Assembly: GCA_965199865.1 (NCBI GenBank)
Contig: CBDATU010000013.1
Location: 1 to 64,000 of the forward strand
Length of the DNA: 64,000 nt
From: JAPOUP01 sp965199865
GTDB taxonomy: Bacteria; Pseudomonadota; Alphaproteobacteria; Rhodobacterales; Rhodobacteraceae
Direction of reading: 5' to 3'
Shown here: positions 19,018 to 27,942 of the stretch, one piece after another
Layout of the letters: each line of letters opens with the position of its first letter
Position numbering within the stretch: the stretch's first letter is position 1
Made by a program: the position numbers and the translations under genes
The notes under the pieces: generated by a model
What the model was told of the DNA's origin: nothing
The model's database searches: none
What the model saw: only the letters and a program-made list of their open reading frames with translations

Positions 19018-20264
19018 CTGACGCTCCCATTTTCGACCCCGCGGCCTGGCGTCTGACTGGAAGCCAGGCTGAACTGGTCGCACGGGCGCAGACACTTGCG
19101 GCGGAGCGGTTCGCTCCCCGGGCCGCCGAGTATGACAGGGATGCGGTCTTTCCGACCGAGAATTATCGGGATCTCGCGGATGCGGGGCTGCTGGGAATCT
19201 GCATTCCCGAAGCCGAGGGTGGATTGGGCGCCGACCTAAAGACCTACATGCTGACTGCCGCTGAGATAGGGCGATATTGCGGTGCGACGGCGCTGACCTT
19301 CAACATGCATGTCTCAAGCTGTCTCTGGACGGGCGACCTGCTTGATCGGCTGGAGATGGATCCTGCAACACGGGAGCTGCATCACGATATGCGGCGAATG
19401 CATTACCGCCGTATCCTCGATGAAGGTGCCGTTTACGCGCAGCCGTTTTCGGAGGGTGGCGCTGCAGCGGCGGGATTCAAGGCTTTCGGTACAACAGCCC
19501 TTAAGGTGGATGGCGGATGGCGAATCAACGGCACCAAGATATTTGCCTCCCTAGCCGGACACGCTGACTATTATGGCGCGCTATGCACCGCCCTGCAGGC
19601 GCCAGACAGTCCGCAGCTGCGGCGCAACACGATGTATCTCGCCGTTCCCGCGGATGCCGAAGGTGTGCATGTCGAAGGGCCATGGGATCCATTGGGGATG
19701 CGTGGAACGGTGTCGCGAACCCTGGTCTTCAGGAATGTGTTCGTGTCCGAGTCGGAACAGCTGATGCCGCAGGGCGTCTATGCCGCCGCCGCCAGCCGCT
19801 GGCCCCATATGTTCATGACACTCACGCCGACCTATATGGGCATCGCGCAGGCCTGCTATGACTTTACGGTCGCCTATCTTCGCGGCGAAGTGCCGGGTAC
19901 ACCGCCGGTAAAGCGCCGGATGTATCCAACGAAGCAGATTGCTGTAGCGAACATGAGGCTGATGCTGGAGCAGACCAAGGCCATCTGGTTCCAGGCGATC
20001 TCCGAAGCCCGGCCCGATCCGGGAAAGGACTCGCTGATGCGCGCCTGGGTGGCGCAGCATACGGTTATGGAAAACGCAAACGAGCTCGCACAGCTGGCCA
20101 TCCGTACCTGTGGTGGCCAGTCAATGCTGCGATCGCTCGCTCTCGAGCGGCTCTACCGTGACAGCCGCTGCGGGTCCCTGATGCTGCCCTGGACCGCCGA
20201 ACTGTGCCTGGACAAGCTTGGAAAGGGTGCCCTTTACGAACATGGCGAAACGGATGACGATTGA
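19014..20264 (+). CDS. Acyl-CoA dehydrogenase
   Basis: This flavoprotein of the acyl-CoA dehydrogenase family has 416 residues, with an N-terminal helical domain (ADAGLLGICIPEAEGGLGAD), a middle β domain (YAQPFSEGG, INGTKIFASLAGHADYYG) and a C-terminal helical domain ending with CGGQSMLRSLALERLYRDSRCG. FAD-binding GTKIF and the C-terminal RDSR are standard. It starts on an ATGA overlap with the hydrolase gene and is followed by a CoA ligase, so it probably oxidises the thioester made by that ligase. Which chain length or ring acid it takes is unknown. Confidence 0.92.
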   Translation: MTDAPIFDPAAWRLTGSQAELVARAQTLAAERFAPRAAEYDRDAVFPTENYRDLADAGLLGICIPEAEGGLGADLKTYMLTAAEIGRYCGATALTFNMHVSSCLWTGDLLDRLEMDPATRELHHDMRRMHYRRILDEGAVYAQPFSEGGAAAAGFKAFGTTALKVDGGWRINGTKIFASLAGHADYYGALCTALQAPDSPQLRRNTMYLAVPADAEGVHVEGPWDPLGMRGTVSRTLVFRNVFVSESEQLMPQGVYAAAASRWPHMFMTLTPTYMGIAQACYDFTVAYLRGEVPGTPPVKRRMYPTKQIAVANMRLMLEQTKAIWFQAISEARPDPGKDSLMRAWVAQHTVMENANELAQLAIRTCGGQSMLRSLALERLYRDSRCGSLMLPWTAELCLDKLGKGALYEHGETDDD

Positions 20265-21738
20265 TCGCTGGATCTTCGACGCCGCCGCCCGAACCCCAGG
20301 TAAGGCCGCACTCGAATATTGCGGCGAGACGCTGACCTATTCGGATATGGCGGCGGAAGTGCGTGAACGTGCCAGTGCACTAGCTGCAGCTGGGGTGGGG
20401 CTTGGCGACCGCGTCGCCTGGTTTGGACTGAATCACCCCGAAGTCTTTGTCCTTCTTTTCGCCTGCGCCCGAATTGGCGCCGTACTGGTGCCTGTCAACT
20501 GGCGACTTTCCGATTCCGAGATCGCGGAAATCGTCGCTGGCTGCGAGCCAGGACTGGTGATTCATGACCGCAATATGCAGCAACGGGCCAGGGCGCTGCC
20601 AGTTGCGCGGGTCGTGGCGTTCGATGAGCCATATGCCTCCGCGTCGACTTCCGCAGCCAGCACGGCGGCATGTGATGGCGATCCCGTGCTGCTTGTGTTC
20701 ACATCCGGTTCCACCGGCCGTCCAAAAGGAGTGGTGCTGACGCAGAAGGCACTGGCCTGCAACGCGGCCATGAGTGTCGAGGCGCATCGGATGACGCCTG
20801 CTGACCGGGTTCTGAACGTTCTGCCACTGTTCCATGTCGGTGGGCTGAACATCCTGCCGACGCCCGCATTCTCCATTGGCGCCACCGTGCTGCTCCACGA
20901 GCGGTTCGATCCCGACGCCACCTGTGTGGCACTTCAGGAAGTGACCCATGCGATCACCGTGCCCACAGTTCTGCTGGCGGTAACCGAAAGCTCCGGTTGG
21001 AAATCGGCGAACCTGACCGGTCTGCGGGCCATTTCGATTGGATCCACCGATGTGCCGGTTCCGTTGATCGAGACCGTTCAGGCGCGGGGTGTCCCGGTTC
21101 TGCAGATTTATGGCGCAACCGAAACCTGCCCATTGGCGATCTACCAGCGTGTCGACGATGCGATGGCGACGACTGGAAGTATTGGTCGGGAGGGATCGCT
21201 CTGCCAGATAAGGCTGGTTCAGAACGGCAAGGATGTGTTGGAGGCAGAGCCTGGTGAGATCTGGGTGAAAGGAGATAACGTCCTGCGGGAATATTGGCGC
21301 GACCCAGAACTGACGGCGGAGATGCTGCGGAATGGCTGGTTCCGGACAGGTGACGTTGCACGACGCGATGGAGCCGGATGCTACTGGTTCACTGACCGGA
21401 TCAAGCATGTGGTGATTTCCGGTGGGGAGAACATCTATCCTGCTGAGATTGAACGTATTCTCCGTGAGGTTTCAGGCGTTGCGGAGGTGGCCGTCGTGGG
21501 GCGGATCGATCCGAAATGGGGTGAGGTTCCCGTTGCGGTGGTTGTGGCTCCTGACGGACTGGACGCCGAAGCGGTCCTGAAGCCGTTGCAGGGGCGGCTT
21601 GCGCGCTACAAACACCCGAAGGACGTGATCTTTGTTGATGAACTGCCACGCAACGCGATGGGCAAGGTGGTTGCCGCCGATGTTCGTGCGCTGCTGCTCG
21701 AAGGTCAGGGATCGAAATCGGGACAGCTTCATCGCTGA
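20254..21738 (+). CDS. AMP-dependent acyl-CoA ligase
   Basis: This ANL-superfamily adenylating enzyme of 494 residues has the P-loop VFTSGSTGRPKGV, the YGATETCP motif, RTGDVARRD and, near the end, the catalytic Lys in LPRNAMGKV. It activates a carboxylic acid to its CoA thioester. Starts at 20218, 20242 or 20254 are possible. The last overlaps the dehydrogenase stop by 11 bp and gives the normal N-terminus (MTIDRWIFDAAARTPGKAAL). Together with the dehydrogenase it points to a carboxylated substrate or intermediate in this pathway. Confidence 0.92.
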   Translation: MTIDRWIFDAAARTPGKAALEYCGETLTYSDMAAEVRERASALAAAGVGLGDRVAWFGLNHPEVFVLLFACARIGAVLVPVNWRLSDSEIAEIVAGCEPGLVIHDRNMQQRARALPVARVVAFDEPYASASTSAASTAACDGDPVLLVFTSGSTGRPKGVVLTQKALACNAAMSVEAHRMTPADRVLNVLPLFHVGGLNILPTPAFSIGATVLLHERFDPDATCVALQEVTHAITVPTVLLAVTESSGWKSANLTGLRAISIGSTDVPVPLIETVQARGVPVLQIYGATETCPLAIYQRVDDAMATTGSIGREGSLCQIRLVQNGKDVLEAEPGEIWVKGDNVLREYWRDPELTAEMLRNGWFRTGDVARRDGAGCYWFTDRIKHVVISGGENIYPAEIERILREVSGVAEVAVVGRIDPKWGEVPVAVVVAPDGLDAEAVLKPLQGRLARYKHPKDVIFVDELPRNAMGKVVAADVRALLLEGQGSKSGQLHR

Positions 21739-21881
21739 ACCGTTTCGGGCGCTGATGCAGGGAATGAACGATACCGATTGGCTGGGGATTGAGGCATCAT
21801 CACTGACGCTGAAAAAAACCTAGGTGACATTTGCCAAAAAATTGGTCAGTTGTTGCGTATCACTGGGTAAAGGAGGGAATC

Positions 21882-22895
21882 ATGAAACATTTCCTGAAGG
21901 CATGCGCGGCCGCTTCAGTCGTTGCCGCTTCGGCGGTTTCGTCTCAGGCAGCTGACGTAACTCTGACGATTTCATCTTGGGCTCCGCCTACGCATGGCAT
22001 GAACGCGATCTACTGGCCGGCCATGATCAGTAAGATCGAGGAAGCGACCGAAGGACGCGTGAGTGCGGAAATCAAATACGGACTCGCGGCTCCGCCAGCG
22101 CAGTACGACCTCATCCTTGACGGAGCGGCTGACATTGCCTGGATTTTCCACGGCTACACGCCTGGGCGGTTCGTTGCCACCAAGATGATCGAGATTCCAG
22201 GTTATGAAGGCAATGCCGAAGCTGCTTCCGTCGCCTATTGGCGGGCGCATGAACAGTATCTTGCTACCGCTGACGAGCATAAGGGCGTGAAGCTGATTGG
22301 CCTCATGACCCATGGTCCAGGCGTGCTGCATTCGGATACCAAGGTGGAAAGCCTTGACCAGATCTCCGGAATGAAGCTTCGTCTTGGCGGCGGGGTGTCG
22401 GGCGATGTTGGCACTGCGCTGGGTGCTACTGGTATCCGTGTGCCCGCTCCAAAGGTTTACGAGACGCTGGCGTCGAACGCGGCGGACGGGGTGATGATGC
22501 CCATGGAAGGCAAGGCGAGCTTCAAGCTGTTTGAAGTGGCGAAGCACACCTACCGCGTTCCAGGGGGTTTCTACCGCGGCTCATTCGCACTGATCATGAA
22601 CAGCGACACCTTTGACAGCCTCAGCGAAGCCGACCAGGCGGCATTGAACGACGTCTTTGGCGAAGCGGCTTCCCGCCTTGCGGGACAGATGTGGGATTCG
22701 ATCGACAAGGTCGGACGGCAGGCTCTGGAGGACAACGCTGACAACTCGTTGACTGAGGCGAGCGCCGAGGACGCAGCCATGTGGAACGAACTGACGGGTC
22801 CGATCATCGAGAGCGTGTTTGCCGAGGTTTCGGCGCTTGGTATCGATGCAGCGGCGGCGCAGGCATTCATCGCGGAACAGATGGCTGCGAACTAG
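21882..22895 (+). CDS. dctP: TRAP transporter substrate-binding protein DctP
   Basis: This periplasmic solute receptor of a TRAP importer has 337 residues. A Sec signal peptide covers about residues 1-24, with a hydrophobic core and AADV after the cleavage site. The mature part has LTISSWAPPTHGMN, a GAADIAWIFHGYTPGRF segment and the PKVYETLASNAADGV motif typical of DctP. AGGAGG stands just before ATG 21882. DctQ and DctM follow. A receptor at the end of a catabolic arm suggests that the carboxylated substrate of the pathway is imported here with sodium. Confidence 0.93.
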   Translation: MKHFLKACAAASVVAASAVSSQAADVTLTISSWAPPTHGMNAIYWPAMISKIEEATEGRVSAEIKYGLAAPPAQYDLILDGAADIAWIFHGYTPGRFVATKMIEIPGYEGNAEAASVAYWRAHEQYLATADEHKGVKLIGLMTHGPGVLHSDTKVESLDQISGMKLRLGGGVSGDVGTALGATGIRVPAPKVYETLASNAADGVMMPMEGKASFKLFEVAKHTYRVPGGFYRGSFALIMNSDTFDSLSEADQAALNDVFGEAASRLAGQMWDSIDKVGRQALEDNADNSLTEASAEDAAMWNELTGPIIESVFAEVSALGIDAAAAQAFIAEQMAAN

Positions 22896-22970
22896 AGCTG
22901 CGGTGTGATCTGGTTGGCCGGATCAACGTGAATGGTTCGGCCTTCCCTCGATGAACGGCGGGTTGCGGGG

Positions 22971-23507
22971 ATGTCTGAAGCGTATGGTGAGCCCACTGGT
23001 GGGGACGTGATTCCGCCGCAGCAGCCCGGCATCTGGGGCTGGGCCTTGATGCTACCAGTCTGGCTGGCGGCATCGACACTGTTCCTGCTGATGGCCATGA
23101 CGTTCGCGGACGTTATTCTGAGGTCGGTGGTCAGCGACCCGATCGAGAGCGCCACCGAACTCACACGGCTGTTCATGGCGATCATCGTCTTCTCGGCGCT
23201 GCCAATGGTGTCCTGGAAAGGTCAGCATATCGTCGTCGACCTGATGGACCCATTCTTTTCCCGCCGGATGGCGCGGATGCGTGATATCGTGGTCGATCTG
23301 CTCTGTGGTGTCATTCTGATCTGGCCCGCAAAGCGCGTTTGGGAACTTGCGGAGCGCGCGAGGGATTTTGGCGATGTGACCGAGTATCTTGGGTTTCCGC
23401 AGTTTCTCATTGGCTGGTTCATTGCCGTCTTTTCGCTTCTCACCGCTGCCGTCTTCGTTGCTCGTGGGCTGACGCGCATATTCGCTCCGTCTAGGCTGCC
23501 GGGCTGA
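22971..23507 (+). CDS. dctQ: TRAP transporter small permease DctQ
   Basis: The roughly 180-residue membrane protein has four predicted helices, with the SDPIESATELTRLFMAIIVFSALP segment and KGQHIVVDL, both hallmarks of the TRAP small subunit. ATG 22971 is chosen to give a short cytoplasmic N-terminus before the first helix, but ATG 22932 is equally open and neither has a strong ribosome-binding site. It overlaps dctM by one base. Confidence 0.9.
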   Translation: MSEAYGEPTGGDVIPPQQPGIWGWALMLPVWLAASTLFLLMAMTFADVILRSVVSDPIESATELTRLFMAIIVFSALPMVSWKGQHIVVDLMDPFFSRRMARMRDIVVDLLCGVILIWPAKRVWELAERARDFGDVTEYLGFPQFLIGWFIAVFSLLTAAVFVARGLTRIFAPSRLPG

Positions 23508-24820
23508 TGCTAGTTTCCATTCTGGGCTTCGCAGCCGTTCTCGTCCTTGTGTTCCTGCGCATGCCGATCGCCATCGCGATGGGGGTCGTAGGTTTTGTCG
23601 GCTATGCCGAGATCAGGGGATTCCGCGCCTCGATCTCGATGGTTGGCCGACTGGTCATAGATACGGCACAGAATTACGGGCTGTCGGTGGTGCCGCTATT
23701 TATCCTCATGGGGCTCTTTGTCTCCAGGGGTGGCCTTAGCCGGGAGCTCTATCAGGCAAGCTTCGCTTTTCTTGGCCACCTGCGTGGTGGGCTGGCCATG
23801 GCGACGATCTGTGCCTGCGCGGGCTTCTCTGCGATCTGCGGCAGTTCCCTAGCGACCGCTGCCACGATGTCAAAGGTGGCGATGCCACAGATGCGCAAAT
23901 ACGGCTACAGCGACAGGCTCTCGACGGCGTCGATCGCGGCCGGTGGTACATTGGGCATTCTGATTCCTCCCTCGGTCATCCTGGTGATCTACGGGCTTCT
24001 GACCGAGACCTCGATCGGCAAGCTGTTTGTTGCGGGAATCGTGCCTGGGCTTCTGGGCGTGGTGTTCTATCTGCTCGCCGTGAAGTGGACGATCATTCGT
24101 GACCCCGAGGCAGGACCGGCCGGCGAGCGGACGGAATGGGGAGCGCGGATAAAGGCGCTCGGTGGCGTGTGGGCGGTGCTGCTGCTGTTCTTCCTCGTTA
24201 TCGGGGGTCTGTATGGCGTATTTGACTTCTGGCCGCTGAACCTGACGTTCTCGCCCACGGAGGCGGCGGGAATGGGTGCGGCGGGAGCGTTCCTGATTGC
24301 GCTGTCGCGGGGATCACTCAGTCTGCGCGGCACCTTGCAGGTGCTTGTGGAGGCGGCACAGACCACGGCGGCGCTCTTCGCCGTACTGATAGGTGCCTGG
24401 GTGTTTTCGAATTTCGTCAATCTCGCCGGACTTCCCGAGGCACTCCAGGACTTGGTCACCGGGGCCGGGCTTGCACCGATGGCGGTGATGGCGATGATTC
24501 TGCTGATCTATGTCGCGCTTGGCTGCGTGTTTGAGAGCCTTTCGATGCTGCTGCTGACCGTTCCGATTTTCTTTCCGCTGGTAATTGGACTCGGATTTGA
24601 TCCGGTCTGGTTCGGGATCGTTGTCGTCGTGGTCACTGAAATCAGTCTGATCACGCCACCGGTCGGTCTGAACGTGTTCGTGCTCAAAGGTGTTGTGGGC
24701 AACGTTTCAACGGCAACGATCTTCAGGGGCGTCACACCGTTCTGGGTCGTCGACATCCTGCGCCTTGCGCTGCTGGTTCTGGTTCCTTCGCTGGTCCTGT
24801 TCCTGCCGAATTCCATGTGA
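23507..24820 (+). CDS. dctM: TRAP transporter large permease DctM
   Basis: This is the main translocation subunit, 437 residues with about twelve membrane segments. FAAVLVLVFLRMPIAIAMG, GGLSRELYQASFAFLGHLRGG, CGSSLATAATMSKVAMPQM and GTLGILIPPSVILVIYGLLTETSIGKLF are typical DctM segments, and the C-terminal ITPPVGLNVFVLKGV motif is also present. It is the last gene of the rightward arm of the catabolic island. The following gene is convergent. Confidence 0.95.
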   Translation: MLVSILGFAAVLVLVFLRMPIAIAMGVVGFVGYAEIRGFRASISMVGRLVIDTAQNYGLSVVPLFILMGLFVSRGGLSRELYQASFAFLGHLRGGLAMATICACAGFSAICGSSLATAATMSKVAMPQMRKYGYSDRLSTASIAAGGTLGILIPPSVILVIYGLLTETSIGKLFVAGIVPGLLGVVFYLLAVKWTIIRDPEAGPAGERTEWGARIKALGGVWAVLLLFFLVIGGLYGVFDFWPLNLTFSPTEAAGMGAAGAFLIALSRGSLSLRGTLQVLVEAAQTTAALFAVLIGAWVFSNFVNLAGLPEALQDLVTGAGLAPMAVMAMILLIYVALGCVFESLSMLLLTVPIFFPLVIGLGFDPVWFGIVVVVVTEISLITPPVGLNVFVLKGVVGNVSTATIFRGVTPFWVVDILRLALLVLVPSLVLFLPNSM

Positions 24821-24878
24821 GGCTGTGCTTCGCAGGAGGAAGCGGGGGGACAGAGGAATTCCCTAGAATCCTTCTTAC

Positions 24879-25548
24879 TTAAAGCGGGAAACTTTTCTTC
24901 TTCACAAACCGGAAGTTGTCGCGCAAGCGGGGAATATCGATGCTACTCCAGCACTGTGCGGAAAGTTCTGCCCCTTTCGGGTGGAATGCTCCGTGGATCA
25001 CCTTGATCCCTTTGGTCTTGAGGAATTCGACTACCGGTACGAAATCCCGATCCGAAGAGACCACTACCGCGATGTCATAGTTATCGACCCACGCAAGGCT
25101 GATCATCTCGGTTGCCATGCGGACATCGACGCCCTTTTCCTCGGTCCCTCGCATGTCTTTGCTGCAGGCAGGGCATTCGGCTACCGGTGAATGGCAGGTT
25201 GGGCATGCCGGTGGAGAACGTTTCTTCTGCCGCGGAACAATTGACACGTTCACACCGGGAAAGGTGTCGACCACCCGCGTTGCCCACCGATGAAGTCGAC
25301 GATCTTTTTTGCTGGCTGGATCATAGGAGCCGTAGAAATTCAGGCCCTGATATTCACTCGTGGCTGTAACATTGACCACTGTCGCAGCGGCACGCCAAAC
25401 TTGGTCCGAGTTTTGGCCAGTCCGTGCGAAATGCTCCATCGACATCCCGCATCGAAAGCGTGTAGTTCCTGAAATCGACGAATATTCGGACCCGGTGCCG
25501 AGGGGCCCGGATCGGTTCGTCGCCGTTCATGGGGCGATCTTCACACAA
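24879..25548 (-). pseudogene. NYN-domain (LabA-like) nuclease with one frameshift
   Basis: The N-terminal part, in one frame from 25548 or 25530, has VRIFVDFRNYTLSMRD, the first acidic strand of the NYN/PIN-like fold. In the next frame follow EYQGLNFYGSYDP, a zinc-ribbon-like pair CPTC/CPAC, KGVDVRMATEMISLAW and VVVSSDRDFVPVVEFLKTKG, which carries the remaining catalytic acids. The switch must occur near 25395-25415. Both parts together make a normal protein of about 220 residues. Family members are predicted RNases. The frameshift may be real or an assembly error. Without the first part the active site is incomplete. Confidence 0.8.
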
Positions 25549-25790
25549 AGATACAGGGACGCACGAAGCGTCCCTGGGGTCAAGATAATCGAACCTCGTA
25601 TTTTCCCATTGGGCGACAGTTCGATGGGTGCTATTTCGCTACAAAGTATACCTGCGTTGGGGACTTCGCAACCCGTTTTGCAGGTGAGAGACAAATTTTG
25701 CAGCCCGTCGGGCTGAGTCGCCAAATTGTCATTCATTGAATGAAGCACTTGCGCGCACATTCTGGATCAGGTTGATTTCCATCAACACCC

Positions 25791-25910
25791 CCATTCGGTT
25801 CGGCACCTGACCATCCGCTGACATCCGTACGAATCCTTATCTGCACAATTATCCGACATTACGCTTGAGCGCGGAAAGTCCCGGATTGCGACATACGATC
25901 CTGTCGCGGC
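25791..25910 (+). repeat. Direct repeat, left copy (flanks AAA ATPase copy 2)
   Basis: About 120 bp that recur at 27739-27859 in the same orientation. The first 35 bases are identical (CCATTCGGTTCGGCACCTGA and the next 15) and the rest is clearly similar, sharing CGGATTGCGA and other blocks. The repeat lies in a 465-bp gap between the NYN relic and the ATPase gene, which otherwise shows nothing. Confidence 0.85.
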
Positions 25911-26013
25911 CATAGCGTTCATAATCGAAGCAGTCAGCTGACGTAACCGGCAGCGATTGATTGGTTTGAGGATATCTGCTGTCCAGAATCTGAATGGATG
26001 ATGCAAATTGCCT

Positions 26014-27273
26014 TCATGAGGTTCCGGTTCCGATTACCGGCTCAATTCCATCCGCATTTCCAGCCAGATAGGTCCTGAGGCTGGGGATCGGACAGTGAAA
26101 CATGTGGTCCAGACGTTCCTGTAATGCCCCTTGATGAACCAGATGCCGACGGAATTCATCGACATCCATCCCCTTCGGAAGTCTCCAGCCGGATTCACTC
26201 CTGACGAAATGTTCGATGAGTGAATTAACCATAACCAGCCTCATGTTTTCCCCAAGATTCCGCATGATGGTGCCGGTCAGAAACGCACTTGATCTCATTT
26301 CCGGACTGAACTGACTGTCAAAATATCTTCTGCGCCGTTTCAATGCATCATCATGGACATGTTTCCAGTTCACCCGTGAGAGATCACCATCCACCAGCCT
26401 TGCGGAATCACCCAGAGCCTGGAACGAATGATGCATGTGCCTCGGCCAGCCTTCGGTATCATCAAGTAGTTTCTGAAGGTTCTGGTTTACGGCATTCTCG
26501 CCATCTCCCGTAACCAGACCGAATTTGATACGAAATTTCTGTAGATAGTCATTCCTATCTTCTTCCGTCAGACACTCGATCCCATAGACGTATTCCAGTC
26601 TTGACAGACCGGCTTTCTGAATCACGTCCCTGAGATCGCCAAGACCGGCGAAAACCGGAAGAATCGGCAGGCGCGGGTCGTTATCATGAAGGGATTGCAG
26701 GAAAAAAGCCTGTTCCGAATTCTGCGGCCAGACGAACCGCTGCGCCTCGTCAATGGCCAGAATGAGGGGTATTTTCCAGTCACTCCCTGGAAATTTCCGT
26801 GAAAGCGCGAACATATTTTTCGGCGATTCACCGATCCTTTCCATCAGGGAACCGGAAATCTCCCTGAGTCCGGTAATTCCGGTCACTGACTGAATTGCTG
26901 TAGCTCCACACCGCGTCAGGGACTCTAGAATTCCCTTTCGCCATCTGCCGGAGGACAGGCCGGCGGCAATGGACAGGGATTCCATCACCCCTTCCATATC
27001 GTTCAGGTTTTCACTGGAAAGAACAAGGACGTTATATGTCTGATGCTCGACGCTCCGTCGGTCCAGCTCGGCAAGAATCGATGATTTCCCGGCTCCAGGG
27101 GCTCCCTGAAGGAGCCGTGTCGATTTCGGCCTTCCGCATGTTTTCAGGATATTCGGCATCCTGCCTTCGATGGCATGAATGACATCCTTCCGTCCTACAA
27201 AGACCGGTGGTGGAGGGGATGGAGTATCATGAATGAAATCAAGCAGTTCAGCCATCTGCTTTTTCGTCGGCAT
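26014..27273 (-). CDS. Stand-alone AAA ATPase (ORC1-like fold), copy 2, intact
   Basis: This is the only unbroken member of a three-copy family here, 419 residues. VFVGRKD (24-30) precedes the Walker A motif GAPGAGKS (57-64), with Lys63 and Ser64. Walker B is LILAIDEAQ, with Asp175 and Glu176. PVFAGLGDL (207-214) fits sensor 1, and a C-terminal winged-helix-like region ends in FHCPIPSLRTYL. There is no fused nuclease, protease or sensor domain and no partner gene in operon. I do not know the function. Related folds load helicases, regulate transposition (IstB/TniB) or act in STAND-type defence, and none can be chosen from sequence. It lies between direct repeats. The gene appears to have lower GC than nearby housekeeping genes. 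Confidence 0.82.
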   Translation of the reverse strand: MPTKKQMAELLDFIHDTPSPPPPVFVGRKDVIHAIEGRMPNILKTCGRPKSTRLLQGAPGAGKSSILAELDRRSVEHQTYNVLVLSSENLNDMEGVMESLSIAAGLSSGRWRKGILESLTRCGATAIQSVTGITGLREISGSLMERIGESPKNMFALSRKFPGSDWKIPLILAIDEAQRFVWPQNSEQAFFLQSLHDNDPRLPILPVFAGLGDLRDVIQKAGLSRLEYVYGIECLTEEDRNDYLQKFRIKFGLVTGDGENAVNQNLQKLLDDTEGWPRHMHHSFQALGDSARLVDGDLSRVNWKHVHDDALKRRRRYFDSQFSPEMRSSAFLTGTIMRNLGENMRLVMVNSLIEHFVRSESGWRLPKGMDVDEFRRHLVHQGALQERLDHMFHCPIPSLRTYLAGNADGIEPVIGTGTS

Positions 27274-27316
27274 TCACTTCCTCCATCTATGGCAAGATCA
27301 CGATATCCTATCGCAT

Positions 27317-27334
27317 ATCATGATCATACATGAT
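27317..27334. promoter_or_regulatory. Inverted repeat upstream of ATPase copy 2
   Basis: ATCATG (27317-27322) and CATGAT (27329-27334) form a symmetric site with six bases between, about 45 bp upstream of the ATPase start in an AT-rich patch. It could be an operator for the gene. No regulator is known. Confidence 0.3.
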
Positions 27335-27738
27335 GTGGCGGCCATCCTTTCATTCCAAAGTGAAACGGAACATGCGCAAAGGTTCGAATGGCGACTACAG
27401 GCCTGCTGATGTGGTGGGGTGCACTGTATACGTCATGAAATTCGCCTTGTAGGATTCGTGCCTGAAATCAACTGCCAGCCGAGGATCTACGGAGCCAGAA
27501 CAGAAGGTCCGTGAGCGTTAGCGAACGGGAACGGACGGGACGTATCGGATTGACCCACTTCTCGTGCGGTTCCCAGGGCAGAACAAAAGAGAACATTACA
27601 AACTGAGACGCTACCATCTGTTGTGCAGGCGGGAGTTAGGTCTATAGCATCCCTTCAGGTGTGGGCCGTCCTGTTCTCACTCTCTGAATGAACCAATTGC
27701 GAACGCTTCCTGAACCGGACTGTCTTCCCCAAACATGT

Positions 27739-27859
27739 CCATTCGGTTCGGCACCTGACCATCCGCTGACATCGGTGTGAATATTCTCCGCACAATAATC
27801 TGGACATTACGTTTGAGTGCGGAAGGCCCCGGATTGCGATAAACGATCCTATCTCGGCA
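27739..27859 (+). repeat. Direct repeat, right copy (flanks AAA ATPase copy 2)
   Basis: This is the second copy of the 120-bp repeat at 25791, in the same orientation and 1,948 bp away. Identity is complete over the first 35 bp and falls afterwards. It lies in the otherwise empty 670-bp gap between the ATPase and the P-type ATPase gene. Confidence 0.85.
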
Positions 27860-27942
27860 CTGGTGGTCTCGAACGATTTCGATGTTTCATTTCGGAAACC
27901 GGGCCGTGATTCTGATCGTGTTCCTGCGCATCGCCTCGGCGC

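Noticed and set aside
27480..27600. Sequence near CTCGTGCGGTTCCCAGG resembling the 3' end of a group II intron
   Set aside because: Domain V cannot be folded convincingly and no reverse transcriptase frame is nearby.
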